Shown here piece after piece: positions 9,154 through 19,578 of a stretch of 58,523 bases of DNA. The notes under the pieces are model-generated. The model saw only the letters and a list, made by a program, of their open reading frames with translations. It was not told the DNA's origin and made no database searches. The position numbers and the translations under genes were made by a program. The DNA comes from an uncultured Pseudovibrio sp. (GTDB lineage: Bacteria > Pseudomonadota > Alphaproteobacteria > Rhizobiales > Stappiaceae): NCBI GenBank assembly GCA_947502585.1, contig CANNAV010000010.1, forward strand, positions 1 through 58,523. The letters run 5' to 3'. Numbering within the stretch: position 1 is the stretch's first letter; the number at the start of each line of letters is the position of its first letter.

Positions 9154-11154
9154 ATGAGCGATAAGAAACACTTAGGTATCTGTTACTACCCAGAACACTG
9201 GTCGGAAGATTTATGGCAACAAGATGCCAGAGAAATGGCCGATCTGGGCATTACCTACGTGCGCATCGCTGAGTTTGCATGGTCCCGGATAGAGCCGGAG
9301 CCCGATCACTTCTCCTGGGACTGGCTGGACAGTGCGATTGAGGCTCTCGCAAGTGCGGGTCTCAGGATCGTGATGTGCACGCCAACCGCTACCCCACCGC
9401 GCTGGATGGTGGATAAACATCCTGACATGCTCGCCGTTGACGAAAGTGGCGCCCTCCGAAAATTCGGCAGCCGCCGTCACTACTGCTTCTCCCACGAAGG
9501 CTACCGCTGGGAATCGCGTCGGATCACAGAAATCCTCGCTGAGCGATATGGTAATCACCCCTCTATCGCTGCCTGGCAAACTGACAATGAATATGGCTGT
9601 CATGAGACAGCCCGCTCATGGTCTGCCTCCGCACACAAAGCCTTCCAACTCTGGCTGGCGCAAAAGTACGGCAATATCAAAACCTTGAACGTGGCCTGGG
9701 GCAATGTGTTCTGGTCCATGGAATACAACAGCTTCGAGCAAGTTGATCTGCCAAACCTGACGGTAACCGAGAGTAATCCGTCCCATAGGCTTGATTTCAA
9801 AAGGTTTTCATCAGATCAAGTTGAGGAGTTCAATGCAGAACAAGTCGATATCCTGCGTAAACTCTCGCCGGGCCGCCCAATCATCCATAATTTTATGGGC
9901 AACACATTCTCCTTCGATCATTATAAGGTCGGCGATCAGCTCGATATTTCCAGTTGGGATTGCTACCCCATTGGTTTCCATAGCCAATATCAAATGGAAA
10001 ACCCGCTGGGTACACCGGACAGTTACTGGGAAGACTACTTCCAACAGGGTGACCCTGACTATCAGGCCTTTCATCACGATCTTTACAGACAAATTGGTCA
10101 TGGACGTCTCTGGATCATGGAGCTGCAGCCCGGCCCCGTGAACTGGGCTCCGTACAACCCGATCCCGCTAAGGGGCATGGTGCGCCTGTGGAGCTGGGAA
10201 GCTTTCGCCCATGGAGCTGAAACCACAAGCTATTTCCGTTGGCGACAAGCTCCGTTCGCTCAGGAACAAATGCATGCAGGGCTCAAGCAGACCGATAACA
10301 AACCCGCGCAGGGTTATGTTGAGGCTGCTCAGGTTGCCCGTGAAATAGAGGAGCTTGGCGCTTTCACCCCCTCAGAAGCTCAGGTTGCTCTTATTGTTGA
10401 CTATGAAAGCCACTGGGCACACGAAACTCAGCAGCAGGGTCAGGACTTTAGCTACTTTCGTCTCGTCCTATCCTATTACCGCGCGCTAAGACAAAAGGGT
10501 GTTGATGTGGAGATCATCAGACCAGCATCTCAGGACTTATCCCCTTACAAGCTGGTCATTATTCCCGCGCTTTATGCAATGAGCGAGGAGCTTTCTTTAA
10601 ACCTCAAAGCCTATACCGAATTCGGTGGTGTCGTTCTGGGCGGTCCTCGTCTGGCCCAGAAAGACAAGAATTACCAGCTTTCTCAGAAGACCCTGCACCT
10701 CCCTGAACCCTTTGAAGAAATTGAGGTTTTGCGTGTCAGCACCAGCCCAGAAAGGTTCCTGACATCTGTCTCCGACCTTGCCGATCAGGAACGCGGCCAT
10801 GCCATTATCTGGCAAGAAGAGGTCATCTCCAGCTTGTCAATCCTGTTCAAAGACACCAACGGCCAGCCAGTCTTTATGGGCGAAAACAACGTTTATTACG
10901 TCTCCGCCTGGGCCGACCCGATCCTCATGGGCGCCATTCTGGACGAGGTTTTCAAACCTGCGAAGATTGACAGGGTGGAGTTGCCGGACGGATTGAGAAG
11001 AAGCAAAACATCTGTCGGCACCTTCTACTATAACTATTCGAAAAAAAAGATGAATTTGAAAGCGCTGCGTCTCGCTGATGCAGCGGAACTGGATGGTCTG
11101 GAGCTGCCTCCGGCAGGGGTTGCTCTGGTTCGGAAAGGAACTGAAGAGCTATGA
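9154..11154 (+). CDS. Beta-galactosidase, glycoside hydrolase family 42
   Basis: A 666-residue GH42 enzyme that releases terminal beta-D-galactose from oligosaccharides. It begins with the family N-terminus [15 protein letters not shown]. The acid/base glutamate is E146 in QTDNEYG and the nucleophile is E323 in [11 protein letters not shown]. The trimerisation domain (about residues 400-600) and C-terminal beta domain follow. No signal peptide is visible, so it works in the cytoplasm on imported substrates. The ATG at 9154 fits the family start; an open frame 33 codons longer overlaps the lactonase. It ends in an ATGA overlap with the dehydratase gene. Confidence 0.95.
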   Translation: MSDKKHLGICYYPEHWSEDLWQQDAREMADLGITYVRIAEFAWSRIEPEPDHFSWDWLDSAIEALASAGLRIVMCTPTATPPRWMVDKHPDMLAVDESGALRKFGSRRHYCFSHEGYRWESRRITEILAERYGNHPSIAAWQTDNEYGCHETARSWSASAHKAFQLWLAQKYGNIKTLNVAWGNVFWSMEYNSFEQVDLPNLTVTESNPSHRLDFKRFSSDQVEEFNAEQVDILRKLSPGRPIIHNFMGNTFSFDHYKVGDQLDISSWDCYPIGFHSQYQMENPLGTPDSYWEDYFQQGDPDYQAFHHDLYRQIGHGRLWIMELQPGPVNWAPYNPIPLRGMVRLWSWEAFAHGAETTSYFRWRQAPFAQEQMHAGLKQTDNKPAQGYVEAAQVAREIEELGAFTPSEAQVALIVDYESHWAHETQQQGQDFSYFRLVLSYYRALRQKGVDVEIIRPASQDLSPYKLVIIPALYAMSEELSLNLKAYTEFGGVVLGGPRLAQKDKNYQLSQKTLHLPEPFEEIEVLRVSTSPERFLTSVSDLADQERGHAIIWQEEVISSLSILFKDTNGQPVFMGENNVYYVSAWADPILMGAILDEVFKPAKIDRVELPDGLRRSKTSVGTFYYNYSKKKMNLKALRLADAAELDGLELPPAGVALVRKGTEEL

Positions 11155-12944
11155 CGGAAGCTCCAAAAACAAAACTCCGCTCGCAAGAGTGGTTTGACTC
11201 GCCAGGCGATCCGGGCATGACTGCACTGTATCTGGAGCGCTACCTGAACTACGGTATTACGCGTGAAGAGCTTCAGTCAGGCAGACCGATCATCGGTATT
11301 GCACAGACGGGGTCTGATCTGTCCCCGTGCAACCGCCACCATCTGGTGCTTGCAGAGCGCGTGCGCGAAGGCGTCCGCGAGATGGGCGGCATTTGCTTCG
11401 AGTTTCCTGTCCACCCTATTCAGGAGACCGGCAAACGACCAACCGCAGCGCTTGATCGCAACCTTGCCTATCTCGGTCTTGTTGAAACGCTCTACGGTTA
11501 TCCTCTCGATGGTGTTGTACTGACCATCGGCTGTGACAAGACCACTCCAGCTCTGCTCATGGCGGCCGCAACTGTCAATATCCCCGCCATTTGCCTGACT
11601 GTCGGGCCGATGCTCAACGGATATCATAAGGGGGAGCGTGCCGGCTCCGGCACGGTTATCTGGAAAGCCCGCAAAATGCTGGCAACCGGAGAGATAGACT
11701 ACAAAGAGTTTATGAAAATGGCTGCAGATTCTGCACCATCTGTTGGCTATTGCAACACCATGGGCACTGCCTCAACCATGAATTCACTTGCAGAAGCTCT
11801 GGGCATGAGCCTGCCGGGTTGCGCATCTATCCCCGCGCCATATCGAGAACGCGGCCAGATCTCCTATGAAACCGGCAAGCGTATCGTGCAGATGGTGTAT
11901 GAAGATCAAAAGCCGTCAGATATCCTCACACGCAAGGCGTTTGAGAACGCAATTGCGGTGAACTCGGCCATCGGCGGTTCAACCAATGCGCCTATACATA
12001 TCAACGCAATTGCAAGACATAGCGGCGTTGAGTTGCACAATGGTGACTGGCAAAGCCACGGCCATAATATCCCACTGCTGGCCAACGTCCAGCCTGCGGG
12101 TGCGTACCTCTCAGAAGAGTTCCACCGCGCAGGCGGCATTCCGGGCATCTTCTCAGAGCTGATGAAACACGACCACATCCATAAAGATGCGATCACCGTT
12201 TCAGGAAAGACCACAGGTGAGATCTACGGAGAGAGTTCCGTCAGTGATTACGACGTGATCTACCCCTATGATAAGCCGATGATGAAAAATGCCGGGTTCC
12301 TGAACCTCAAAGGCAATCTCTTCAAGTCCGCGATTATGAAAACTTCAGTGATTTCAGATGACTTCAGAGAGCGTTATCTGTCAAATCCAGATGATGTGAA
12401 CGCTTTTGAAGGCAAGGTTGTGGTGTTCGATGGTCCGGAAGAGTACCATCACAACATCAACAACGTGGCTACTAGTATTGATGCCAACACAATCCTAGTC
12501 ATTCGTGGAGCCGGCCCGGTCGGCTATCCAGGTGGCGCTGAGGTGGTGAACATGCAACCGCCGGATGAGCTTTTGAAACAAGGCATTGATGCACTGCCAT
12601 GCATCGGTGATGGTCGCCAGTCAGGCACCTCAGGTTCACCCTCTATCCTCAATGCCTCGCCGGAAGCAGCCGTCATGGGTGGTCTCGCTCTACTGCGAAA
12701 CGGAGATATTGTTCGTCTTGATCTGAACAAGGGTGAAGCGAATGTGCTGATCTCAGAAGAAGAGATGGCCAAACGCAAGCAGGAGCTGGCTGAAAGTGGT
12801 GGGTATGAATTCCCTGAGCATCAAACGCCATGGCAGGAAATCCAGCGCGGTATCGTGGACCAGTTTGATGAAGGCATGGTGCTGAAGCCTGCCGTCAAAT
12901 ACCAGCGCATCGCGCAAAAAAGTTTGCCGCGCCACAGTCATTGA
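11151..12944 (+). CDS. IlvD/Edd family sugar-acid dehydratase (probable galactonate dehydratase)
   Basis: A 597-residue iron-sulfur dehydratase. Three cysteines expected to hold the [2Fe-2S] cluster are C60 (DLSPCNRHH), C128 (IGCDKTTPA) and C201 ([10 protein letters not shown]). Its length and N-terminal pattern match the xylonate/arabinonate/galactonate branch of the family and not dihydroxy-acid dehydratase of branched-chain synthesis. With dgoK and dgoA next to it, conversion of galactonate to 2-keto-3-deoxygalactonate is most likely, replacing the enolase-type DgoD found in enterobacteria. It is the last gene of the operon and is followed by a strong terminator. Confidence 0.88.
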   Translation: MTEAPKTKLRSQEWFDSPGDPGMTALYLERYLNYGITREELQSGRPIIGIAQTGSDLSPCNRHHLVLAERVREGVREMGGICFEFPVHPIQETGKRPTAALDRNLAYLGLVETLYGYPLDGVVLTIGCDKTTPALLMAAATVNIPAICLTVGPMLNGYHKGERAGSGTVIWKARKMLATGEIDYKEFMKMAADSAPSVGYCNTMGTASTMNSLAEALGMSLPGCASIPAPYRERGQISYETGKRIVQMVYEDQKPSDILTRKAFENAIAVNSAIGGSTNAPIHINAIARHSGVELHNGDWQSHGHNIPLLANVQPAGAYLSEEFHRAGGIPGIFSELMKHDHIHKDAITVSGKTTGEIYGESSVSDYDVIYPYDKPMMKNAGFLNLKGNLFKSAIMKTSVISDDFRERYLSNPDDVNAFEGKVVVFDGPEEYHHNINNVATSIDANTILVIRGAGPVGYPGGAEVVNMQPPDELLKQGIDALPCIGDGRQSGTSGSPSILNASPEAAVMGGLALLRNGDIVRLDLNKGEANVLISEEEMAKRKQELAESGGYEFPEHQTPWQEIQRGIVDQFDEGMVLKPAVKYQRIAQKSLPRHSH

Positions 12945-12956
12945 TAGTGATTTAAA

Positions 12957-12994
12957 ACGAAAAAAGCCGCCCGGTCCGAGGCGGCTTTTTTTGT
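12957..12994. terminator. Bidirectional rho-independent terminator
   Basis: AAAAAAGCCGCC, a short loop, then GGCGGCTTTTTTT forms a strong hairpin flanked by A and T tracts, so it can end both the galactose operon from the left and putA from the right. Confidence 0.9.
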
Positions 12995-13008
12995 TGTTTC
13001 AAAACAGT

Positions 13009-16000
13009 TTAATCTTCAGTTGCAGCAAGCAAACTGGCGTTGCCGCCAGATGCTGTTGTGTCGATGCATAGATGTCGCTCCAGCTGATAACGCTCAGGCT
13101 GGTTACGCTCCATGATCAACTGCATCAATGCGCCGTCTCGCTTCGCAAGTTCAGTTTTCATCTCCTTCAGCTCTTGTTCGCAGTGGTTGGACGCGATCGC
13201 ATCAACACCCTGAACTTCAGTCAGTGTGCCAACGGCCAGATGACCTTCCAACGCGACGATTGGAGCGGAAATAGCACGCAGCTTCACAGCCAGCTTCTCA
13301 GCGTCTTGCCCAACAGCAATGACACCGTTACCGGCAGCCAGGGCCAGCACTACCTGATGCTTCAGGCTGCCGTAGTCCGGGCCAAGACAGAGCACGGTGC
13401 CGCGTGGTGCAGCATAAAGGCGGTTGGATTCACCGGTTGGTCCAGGCATATTGTGTGCGTGATTAGCCGCGATGCGGTTCAGCAGACCTGTCTCGGCCTC
13501 AAACAAGGTTGCCAGTTCGGTGAAACGATCGAAGTTGCTTTCCCACATGCTGGTACGTAATACCCCTCGCGCTTTGAAGATATCCCCGGCAGTTACCGCC
13601 TTGCCAGGGTGCACGCTTTCCCCAGCTGAGGTATCCGCAAGACGGAAGCGAGCCACATAGTGAGGACCACCTGCTTTCGGTCCGGTGCCAGACAGACCTT
13701 CACCGCCAAACGGCTGAGATCCCACAATCGCACCGATCTGGTTTCGGTTCACATAAAGGTTGCCCACCTTCACGCGCTCTACAATGTGCTGAACACGACT
13801 ATCAACACGGGTATGCAGCCCAAATGTCAGGCCAAATTCTTTTGCATTGATCGCGTCAATCGTCTGGTCGATTTCTTCTGCTTTGAAGGTTGCAATATGA
13901 AGAACAGGACCAAAGATCTCTTCGTCCAGTTCCTCAATACCGTCCAGCTTGATCAGAGTTGGAGCAATGAAGTGGCCTTTGTTTGGTGCCTTCATCTGTT
14001 TGATAACGCGGCCTTTTCCGGCCCACTTTTCACAGTGTGCAGCAATCTTCTTCTGAGCTGTGGCATCAATCACCGGGCCAACATCCGTTGACAAAACAGC
14101 AGGATCGCCCAGTTCCAGCTCACTCATTGCACCCAGAAGCATTCCTTTGAAATCTTCAAAGATCTCTTCCTGAACGTACAGCATACGCAGTGCAGAACAA
14201 CGCTGACCTGCACTTTGGAAGCTGGATGCAATCACATCACGAACAGCCTGCTCAGGCAGCGCCGTAGAGTCCACAATCATGGCATTGAGACCGCCAGTTT
14301 CCGCGACAAGCGGCGCAGATGGAGCAAGCGCATTTGCCATCGCGCGGTTGATGTGCTGTGCCGTTCCGGTGGAACCGGTAAAGCAAACACCAGCCACACG
14401 ACTGTCAGATGTTAATGCTGCACCAACTTCACCAGCACCCGGCAGCAGCTGCAGAGTCCCGACAGGAATCCCGGCCTTGTGCATCAGGCCAATAGCAAAC
14501 GTTGCTATAAGCGGCGTCTGAGGCGCAGGCTTGGCAAGGACTGGATTTCCAGCTGCAAGAGCTGCGAAGATCTGACCTGAGAAAATCGCAAGTGGGAAAT
14601 TCCAGGGAGAGATACAGGTGATCGGACCGCGAAGGTCGCCTTTGCCATCAAGCTCTTCAAGGCGGATTGCTTCGTTTGCATAATAGCGGGCAAAATCAAC
14701 AGCTTCACGAAGCTCGTTGATTGCATCCATATAAGTCTTGCCAGCTTCACGCGTCAGGAGTGCAAAAATCTCAGGGGCATTCTCTTCAAACAGGTCTGCC
14801 GCTTTGCGCAAAATGACAGCACGGTCCTCTGCGCTCATATCTGCCCATTCTGCGCAGCCGTGATGTGCCGATGTCAGCGCTGCTTCAATCTGTTCAGGCG
14901 TCGCAGTCGCCACGCTACCAACAACATCACGCAGATCTGCCGGATTCATCACGCTTACAGCTTCACCGTTCTTAACGGAAGCAGCAATGACAGGATGACC
15001 ATTCCATCTGGTTGCTGAGAAGGATTTCAGAGCCTCAACATATTCAGCTTCCTGACGTGGATCGCTCAGATCCCAGCCTTTCGCGTTTTTACGGCCCGCG
15101 CCATAAAGCTCTGGCGGAAGCGCAATTTTCGCATTCGCGACGTACTCACCATACTTTTCGATGTGAACGAGTGGATCCTGTGCAATAACCTCGGGAGTGA
15201 CATTCTCATCACGGATCTGGTGGACAAAGGAGCTGTTCGCGCCGTTTTCCAGCAGGCGGCGAACCAGATAAGCCAGCAGGTCTTTATGTGCACCAACCGG
15301 AGCGTAGATGCGGCAGTTGGAACCGTGTTTCTTCATGGTGCGCTCATGAAGCGCTTCACCCATGCCATGTAAACGCTGGAACTCGTAGGAGGTCAGCGGA
15401 AGATTTTTAGCAAGTTCCAGAATGGTCGCAACACTGTGCGCATTGTGAGTTGCGAACTGGGGATAGATACGATCTGTCATACCCAGCAATCTCTCAGCAC
15501 AGGCTGCATAGGAGATGTCGGTGGACACCTTACGGGTGAAGACCGGGTAGCCGTCAATGCCGAGAGTCTGCGCACGCTTGATCTCGCTGTCCCAGTAAGC
15601 GCCTTTCACAAGACGTACCATGATCTTACGATCATACTTTTCTGTGAGCGCATAAAGCCAGTCGATCACGTGGGCAGCACGCGGGCCAAACGCCTGCACA
15701 ACAATGCCAAAACCGTCCCAGCCCTCAGTTGCAGGGTCCGCCAGCAACGCTTCAATCACGTCGAGGGAAATCTCGAGGCGATCCGCTTCTTCTGCATCAA
15801 TGTTAAAGCCCATATTGGAGGACTTCGCCAGCATGATAAGCGAGAGGGTGCGAGGCACCAGCTCTTTCATCACACGCTCGCGCTTGGCAAACTCATAGCG
15901 TGGGTGAAGCGCAGAAAGTTTGACAGAGATGCCCGGATTTTCGCGAATACTCGCTTTCGTGCAGTTGCTTGAAAGTGCCATGATGGCTTTGGAGTAAGAC

Positions 16001-16647
16001 AGATGATAGCGCTTGGCATCAGCCTCTGTCCGTGCGGCTTCACCAAGCATGTCATAGGAGTAGGTGAAGCCGTTGCCTTCTTCAGAACGCGCGTTACGCA
16101 TAGCTTCACGGATGGTACGACCAAGAACGAACTGGCGACCCAGTTCCTTCATTGCCTGCGCTACAGCTGTACGAACCACAGGCTCACCAAGGCGCTTCAC
16201 AACACTGCGAATGGTACCGACGACGCCCTGATCCTCCTGTGCCAGAACCTTACCAGTCAGCAGCAGCGCCCATGTGGAGGCATTGATCAGAGTGGAAGAA
16301 GACTGACCTAAGTGCTCTCCCCAGGCACTCGGAGTAATCTTATCTGCAATCAGTGCATCGATTGTCTGGGCATCAGGCACGCGAAGCAGAGCTTCCGCCA
16401 GGCACATCAGCGCAATGCCTTCCTGAGTTGAGAGGCCGTACTCGCCGAGAAAGCTCTCCATAATTGTTGGAGAGGTATTCGCCCGCAAATCTGAGATCAA
16501 ATCTGCTGCTTTATCGGAAGCGCGTTTACGGGCAGCCTCATCCATTTCCAGCGAAGAAATGAGCTCCCGAACCACCTGGTTTTCATCAGGAAGGTAGTTA
16601 TCTCTGATTTTGTTGCGGATGATCTCCGGTTTATCCTCTGAATCCAT
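13009..16647 (-). CDS. putA: Proline dehydrogenase / L-glutamate gamma-semialdehyde dehydrogenase PutA
   Basis: A 1212-residue bifunctional enzyme oxidising proline to glutamate with FAD and NAD+. The proline dehydrogenase barrel covers about residues 180-490 (AEEADRLEISLDVIEALL, RLVKGAYWDSEIKRAQ, ATHNAHSVATI), and the aldehyde dehydrogenase domain about 540-990 with catalytic C817 (SAGQRCSALRML) and the nearby glutamate in VAETGGLNAM. About 200 more residues follow, as in the long type B PutA with a C-terminal ALDH-like domain. There is no N-terminal ribbon-helix-helix domain, so it cannot repress its own gene as in E. coli; the divergent Lrp-type gene probably does the regulation. Confidence 0.96.
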   Translation of the reverse strand: MDSEDKPEIIRNKIRDNYLPDENQVVRELISSLEMDEAARKRASDKAADLISDLRANTSPTIMESFLGEYGLSTQEGIALMCLAEALLRVPDAQTIDALIADKITPSAWGEHLGQSSSTLINASTWALLLTGKVLAQEDQGVVGTIRSVVKRLGEPVVRTAVAQAMKELGRQFVLGRTIREAMRNARSEEGNGFTYSYDMLGEAARTEADAKRYHLSYSKAIMALSSNCTKASIRENPGISVKLSALHPRYEFAKRERVMKELVPRTLSLIMLAKSSNMGFNIDAEEADRLEISLDVIEALLADPATEGWDGFGIVVQAFGPRAAHVIDWLYALTEKYDRKIMVRLVKGAYWDSEIKRAQTLGIDGYPVFTRKVSTDISYAACAERLLGMTDRIYPQFATHNAHSVATILELAKNLPLTSYEFQRLHGMGEALHERTMKKHGSNCRIYAPVGAHKDLLAYLVRRLLENGANSSFVHQIRDENVTPEVIAQDPLVHIEKYGEYVANAKIALPPELYGAGRKNAKGWDLSDPRQEAEYVEALKSFSATRWNGHPVIAASVKNGEAVSVMNPADLRDVVGSVATATPEQIEAALTSAHHGCAEWADMSAEDRAVILRKAADLFEENAPEIFALLTREAGKTYMDAINELREAVDFARYYANEAIRLEELDGKGDLRGPITCISPWNFPLAIFSGQIFAALAAGNPVLAKPAPQTPLIATFAIGLMHKAGIPVGTLQLLPGAGEVGAALTSDSRVAGVCFTGSTGTAQHINRAMANALAPSAPLVAETGGLNAMIVDSTALPEQAVRDVIASSFQSAGQRCSALRMLYVQEEIFEDFKGMLLGAMSELELGDPAVLSTDVGPVIDATAQKKIAAHCEKWAGKGRVIKQMKAPNKGHFIAPTLIKLDGIEELDEEIFGPVLHIATFKAEEIDQTIDAINAKEFGLTFGLHTRVDSRVQHIVERVKVGNLYVNRNQIGAIVGSQPFGGEGLSGTGPKAGGPHYVARFRLADTSAGESVHPGKAVTAGDIFKARGVLRTSMWESNFDRFTELATLFEAETGLLNRIAANHAHNMPGPTGESNRLYAAPRGTVLCLGPDYGSLKHQVVLALAAGNGVIAVGQDAEKLAVKLRAISAPIVALEGHLAVGTLTEVQGVDAIASNHCEQELKEMKTELAKRDGALMQLIMERNQPERYQLERHLCIDTTASGGNASLLAATED

Positions 16648-16665
16648 GCCTTACTGCCTACTGTT

Positions 16666-16792
16666 AAATACCTATTGTTGAGCTGACATTAGCAAAATAC
16701 CCATAGGGATGTTTCCTGTATTTTTTTATGGCAAAGACTATTCGACTTCGATATTCATTTGGAATGGTCGTTATGAGTAAAAATTGGGTATT
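16666..16792. promoter_or_regulatory. putA-putR control region with repeated AATACC(C/T)AT motifs
   Basis: AAATACCTAT at 16666-16675 and AAATACCCAT at 16695-16704 are direct repeats, and TGGGTATT at 16785-16792 is an inverted copy of the same core. AAAATAC (16694-16700) and GTATTTT (16718-16724) also form an inverted repeat. The arrangement fits several binding positions for an Lrp/AsnC-type regulator between putA and its divergent regulator. Binding is inferred. Confidence 0.4.
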
Positions 16793-16794
16793 AC

Positions 16795-17247
16795 ATGGAG
16801 AAACCGGACCATTTTGATCGTAGGATTTTGGAGGAATTGCAAAAGTGCGGACGTATTACCGTCACTGATCTTGCTAAAAAGGTAGGCCTTTCCAAAACGC
16901 CCTGCCAAATTCGCATGAAGAAGCTGGAGGATGCGGGTTACATTCTCGGTTATCGGGCAGAAGTAGATCACACCAAGCTCGGTGCTGGTCACATCGCGTT
17001 TGTGCAGGTCAAACTCAATGATACACGCTCACGGTCACTGGAAGCCTTCAACGCAGCTGCGTGGGAAATTCCCGAGATCGAAGAATGCCACATGATCGCA
17101 AGCGGATTTGATTACTTGCTGAAAGTGCGAACCAGAGACATTGGAAGTTACCGACGGGTACTTGGAGAAAAGATTTCTGAAATGCCTTATGTAGCCCAGA
17201 CCTCCACATTCGTTTGTATGGAGCAGGTCAAAGACAGACCGTTTTAA
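16795..17247 (+). CDS. putR: Lrp/AsnC family transcriptional regulator (PutR type)
   Basis: A 150-residue feast/famine regulator: N-terminal helix-turn-helix (about residues 6-60, ILEELQKCGRITVTDLAKKV and SKTPCQIRMKKLEDAGYI) followed by the ligand-binding RAM domain (IAFVQVKLNDT, ECHMIASGFDYLLKVRTRD). It is transcribed away from putA with 147 bases between them, the arrangement of PutR in other alphaproteobacteria, where it activates putA in the presence of proline. The specific role is inferred from this arrangement and from the lack of a DNA-binding domain in PutA. Confidence 0.88.
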   Translation: MEKPDHFDRRILEELQKCGRITVTDLAKKVGLSKTPCQIRMKKLEDAGYILGYRAEVDHTKLGAGHIAFVQVKLNDTRSRSLEAFNAAAWEIPEIEECHMIASGFDYLLKVRTRDIGSYRRVLGEKISEMPYVAQTSTFVCMEQVKDRPF

Positions 17248-17549
17248 TCGACACCACGCTGCATATTGTGAGCGTTCGCTCCATGCGATGTTGCATTTCT
17301 GGCTAATCAGGCTTCTTGCTCATTATCCGGCAGCATAATACGCTCAGGCTTGCGGCTTGTCATCGTCAACATACGCCATCTCATCATAGCAAACATAATT
17401 GTCAGGACAGGGTAATTGCTCCGGCCAGTGACTTTTTTTGAGAATACGGAGCTGGCACCCTGGCCACATGCAATTCGTATTTTGTGTTCCTATTGTTTTT
17501 AATGGGTAAAATTTTATCCAGCGGCAATCAAATGCATTTGAAAACATAG
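17248..17549. other. Gene-free stretch between putR and arcC
   Basis: No supported gene. A 73-codon frame on the minus strand (17344-17565) overlaps the hairpin after arcC and has no recognisable family. The two flanking genes converge here. Confidence 0.5.
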
Positions 17550-17580
17550 TCGCCCAAAAGCTCATTCAACTTTCGGGCGA
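17550..17580 (-). terminator. Terminator-like hairpin after arcC
   Basis: On the minus strand TCGCCCGAAAG and CTTTTGGGCGA pair (one G-U) around a 9-base loop directly after the arcC stop codon. Only a weak T run (TTTT, seven bases on) follows, so it may act as a terminator or as an mRNA end protector. Confidence 0.55.
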
Positions 17581-17585
17581 TCATG

Positions 17586-18518
17586 TCAATAAAACGTGGT
17601 GCCCCCAGCTGATGTAATAATTGAAGTCCCTTTCTCTCCCAAAATTGCTTGAGGCACCTCAGCGAGTGCGCAAATGATGGACTTCCTGCCTGTTTGCCGT
17701 GCAAAGGTTTGTGCTGCTTCGACCTTCGGCCCCATAGAGCCGGCGGCAAAACCGTAAGCATCCAGTGCATCCGGAGAGGCGGATTTGATCGCGCGTTGGC
17801 TCGGTGTACCCCAGTCCAGATAAACTGCATCCGCATCTGTCGCCATAATGTAAACGTCAGCTTCAATCTCTTTGGCGAGAAGGCCTGAGCATCGGTCTTT
17901 GTCGATCACACATTCCACACCAACGAGTTTCTTTTCTTCGTTGTACATAGTTGGAATGCCTCCTCCCCCTGCTGCAATGACAAGTACATCATGGTCCAGA
18001 AGCCACTTGATAGGCCGGATCTCAAAGATGTTTTTGGGCAACGGGCTTGGGACAACACGCCGCCACTTATCACCATCTTCTCTAATGGACCAGCCTTTCT
18101 CGTTAGCAAGTTCTTCCGCTTCCTGCCTGGAGTAAAGCGGTCCGATAGGCTTGGTTGGATCTTTGAAAGCAGGATCGTTCGGATCAACCTCAACCTGTGT
18201 AAGGATCGTGGCAAATGGCTTTTCAAATGGCAGGATATTCCCTAGCTCCTGTTCGATCATATAGCCAATCATGCCAACTGTTTCAGCGCCCAGCACATCC
18301 AGTGGATAGGTTTCAACCTGCTCGTACGCTGCACCTTGCAGAGCCAGCAAGCCGACCTGAGGACCATTGCCGTGCGTGATGACCATCTCATGATCATCAT
18401 CATAAAGTGGTGCCAGCGCTTCCGCAGCGATCCGCGCGTTCTTACGTTGATTTTCGGCAGTCATTGCCTCTCCACGCCGGAGAAGGGCATTCCCGCCAAG
18501 AGCGACGACAACACGCAT
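17586..18518 (-). CDS. arcC: Carbamate kinase
   Basis: A 310-residue kinase that transfers phosphate from carbamoyl phosphate to ADP, yielding ATP, ammonia and CO2; this is the energy-yielding last step of the arginine deiminase pathway. The N-terminal [14 protein letters not shown], the [13 protein letters not shown] loop and IAAGGGGIP and [12 protein letters not shown] segments are typical of the family. Its start shares one base with the arcB stop codon (TAATG), so it is translationally coupled. It is the last gene of the operon. Confidence 0.95.
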   Translation of the reverse strand: MRVVVALGGNALLRRGEAMTAENQRKNARIAAEALAPLYDDDHEMVITHGNGPQVGLLALQGAAYEQVETYPLDVLGAETVGMIGYMIEQELGNILPFEKPFATILTQVEVDPNDPAFKDPTKPIGPLYSRQEAEELANEKGWSIREDGDKWRRVVPSPLPKNIFEIRPIKWLLDHDVLVIAAGGGGIPTMYNEEKKLVGVECVIDKDRCSGLLAKEIEADVYIMATDADAVYLDWGTPSQRAIKSASPDALDAYGFAAGSMGPKVEAAQTFARQTGRKSIICALAEVPQAILGEKGTSIITSAGGTTFY

Positions 18519-19522
18519 TATCGGCCTCCGATCGTTGCAACCATAATAGCTTTAATGGTGTGAAGCCGGTTTTCAGCTTGCTCAAACGCCAGATTGCGAT
18601 CCGATTCAAAGACGTCATCTGTCACTTCCATTTCGGAGATGCCGAATTTCTTGAAGATCTCTTCGCCCACCTTGGTTTCCCTGTTATGGAACGCTGGCAA
18701 ACAATGCATGAAGTACGTGTTCGGGTTGCCTGTGCCTTCAATCAGCGCCTTGTTAACCTGATAGTCTCGCAACAACTTGATCCGGTTGTCCCAGACATCC
18801 GGCGGCTCGCCCATGGAGACCCAGACATCGGTATGGATGAAATCTACACCCTCGGTGCCTTCTTTGACGTCATCGGTAATTGTGATGCGTGAGCCATACC
18901 GTTTTGCGTTGATTTCAGCGGCTTTCAACACATGGTCTTCAGGCTGCAGTTCTTGCGGCCCAATAATACGAACATCACACCCACATAACGCGCCCAGCAT
19001 TAGCAAAGAGTTGCCCATGTTGTAGCGAGCATCACCCAGATAGGCAAAAGAAATCTCATGCAGAGGCTTGGCGCAGTACTCGGTCATCGTCAATATGTCA
19101 GCTAGCATCTGAGTTGGATGCCAGTCATCAGTCAAACCGTTATAGACTGGGACGCCAGAATACTCCGCAAGGGTTTCAACTGCTTTTTGCCCGGAACCAC
19201 GAAACTCAATTGCATCGAACATCCGGCCCAGCACACGTGCTGTATCCTTCATGGATTCCTTATGGCCTATCTGTGAACCGGATGGATCCAGGTAGGTGAC
19301 ATGGGCTCCCTGATCGTGGGCAGCAACCTCGAAAGCGCAACGAGTGCGAGTAGAGGTTTTTTCAAAGATCAGGCAGATGTTCTTACCTGCAAGCGTCTGT
19401 CCTTCTGTCCCGGAGTACTTAGCCCGTTTCAGATCACGGGCCAGATCCAGCATGTAAAACACTTCGCGTTGGCTGAAGTCTTTAAGCTTGAGGTAACTGC
19501 GACCTTTCAGATTGAAAGCCAT
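18518..19522 (-). CDS. arcB: Ornithine carbamoyltransferase, catabolic
   Basis: A 334-residue transferase that, in this operon, should run from citrulline and phosphate to ornithine and carbamoyl phosphate. The carbamoyl-phosphate motif STRTR is at about residues 57-61 and the ornithine-side motif HCLPAFH near residue 272. [19 protein letters not shown] is also typical. A biosynthetic ArgF would look nearly the same; the catabolic role comes from arcA and arcC on either side. The gap to arcA is 56 bases. Confidence 0.95.
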   Translation of the reverse strand: MAFNLKGRSYLKLKDFSQREVFYMLDLARDLKRAKYSGTEGQTLAGKNICLIFEKTSTRTRCAFEVAAHDQGAHVTYLDPSGSQIGHKESMKDTARVLGRMFDAIEFRGSGQKAVETLAEYSGVPVYNGLTDDWHPTQMLADILTMTEYCAKPLHEISFAYLGDARYNMGNSLLMLGALCGCDVRIIGPQELQPEDHVLKAAEINAKRYGSRITITDDVKEGTEGVDFIHTDVWVSMGEPPDVWDNRIKLLRDYQVNKALIEGTGNPNTYFMHCLPAFHNRETKVGEEIFKKFGISEMEVTDDVFESDRNLAFEQAENRLHTIKAIMVATIGGR

Positions 19523-19578
19523 TTTTCCTTACTCTCCATCTCTTGGATGTTTTTATTGTTGAACGGAGGTTGAAAAGG

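Noticed and set aside
17344..17565. 73-codon minus-strand frame after arcC
   Set aside because: It begins inside the hairpin after arcC, has no ribosome-binding site and no recognisable family.
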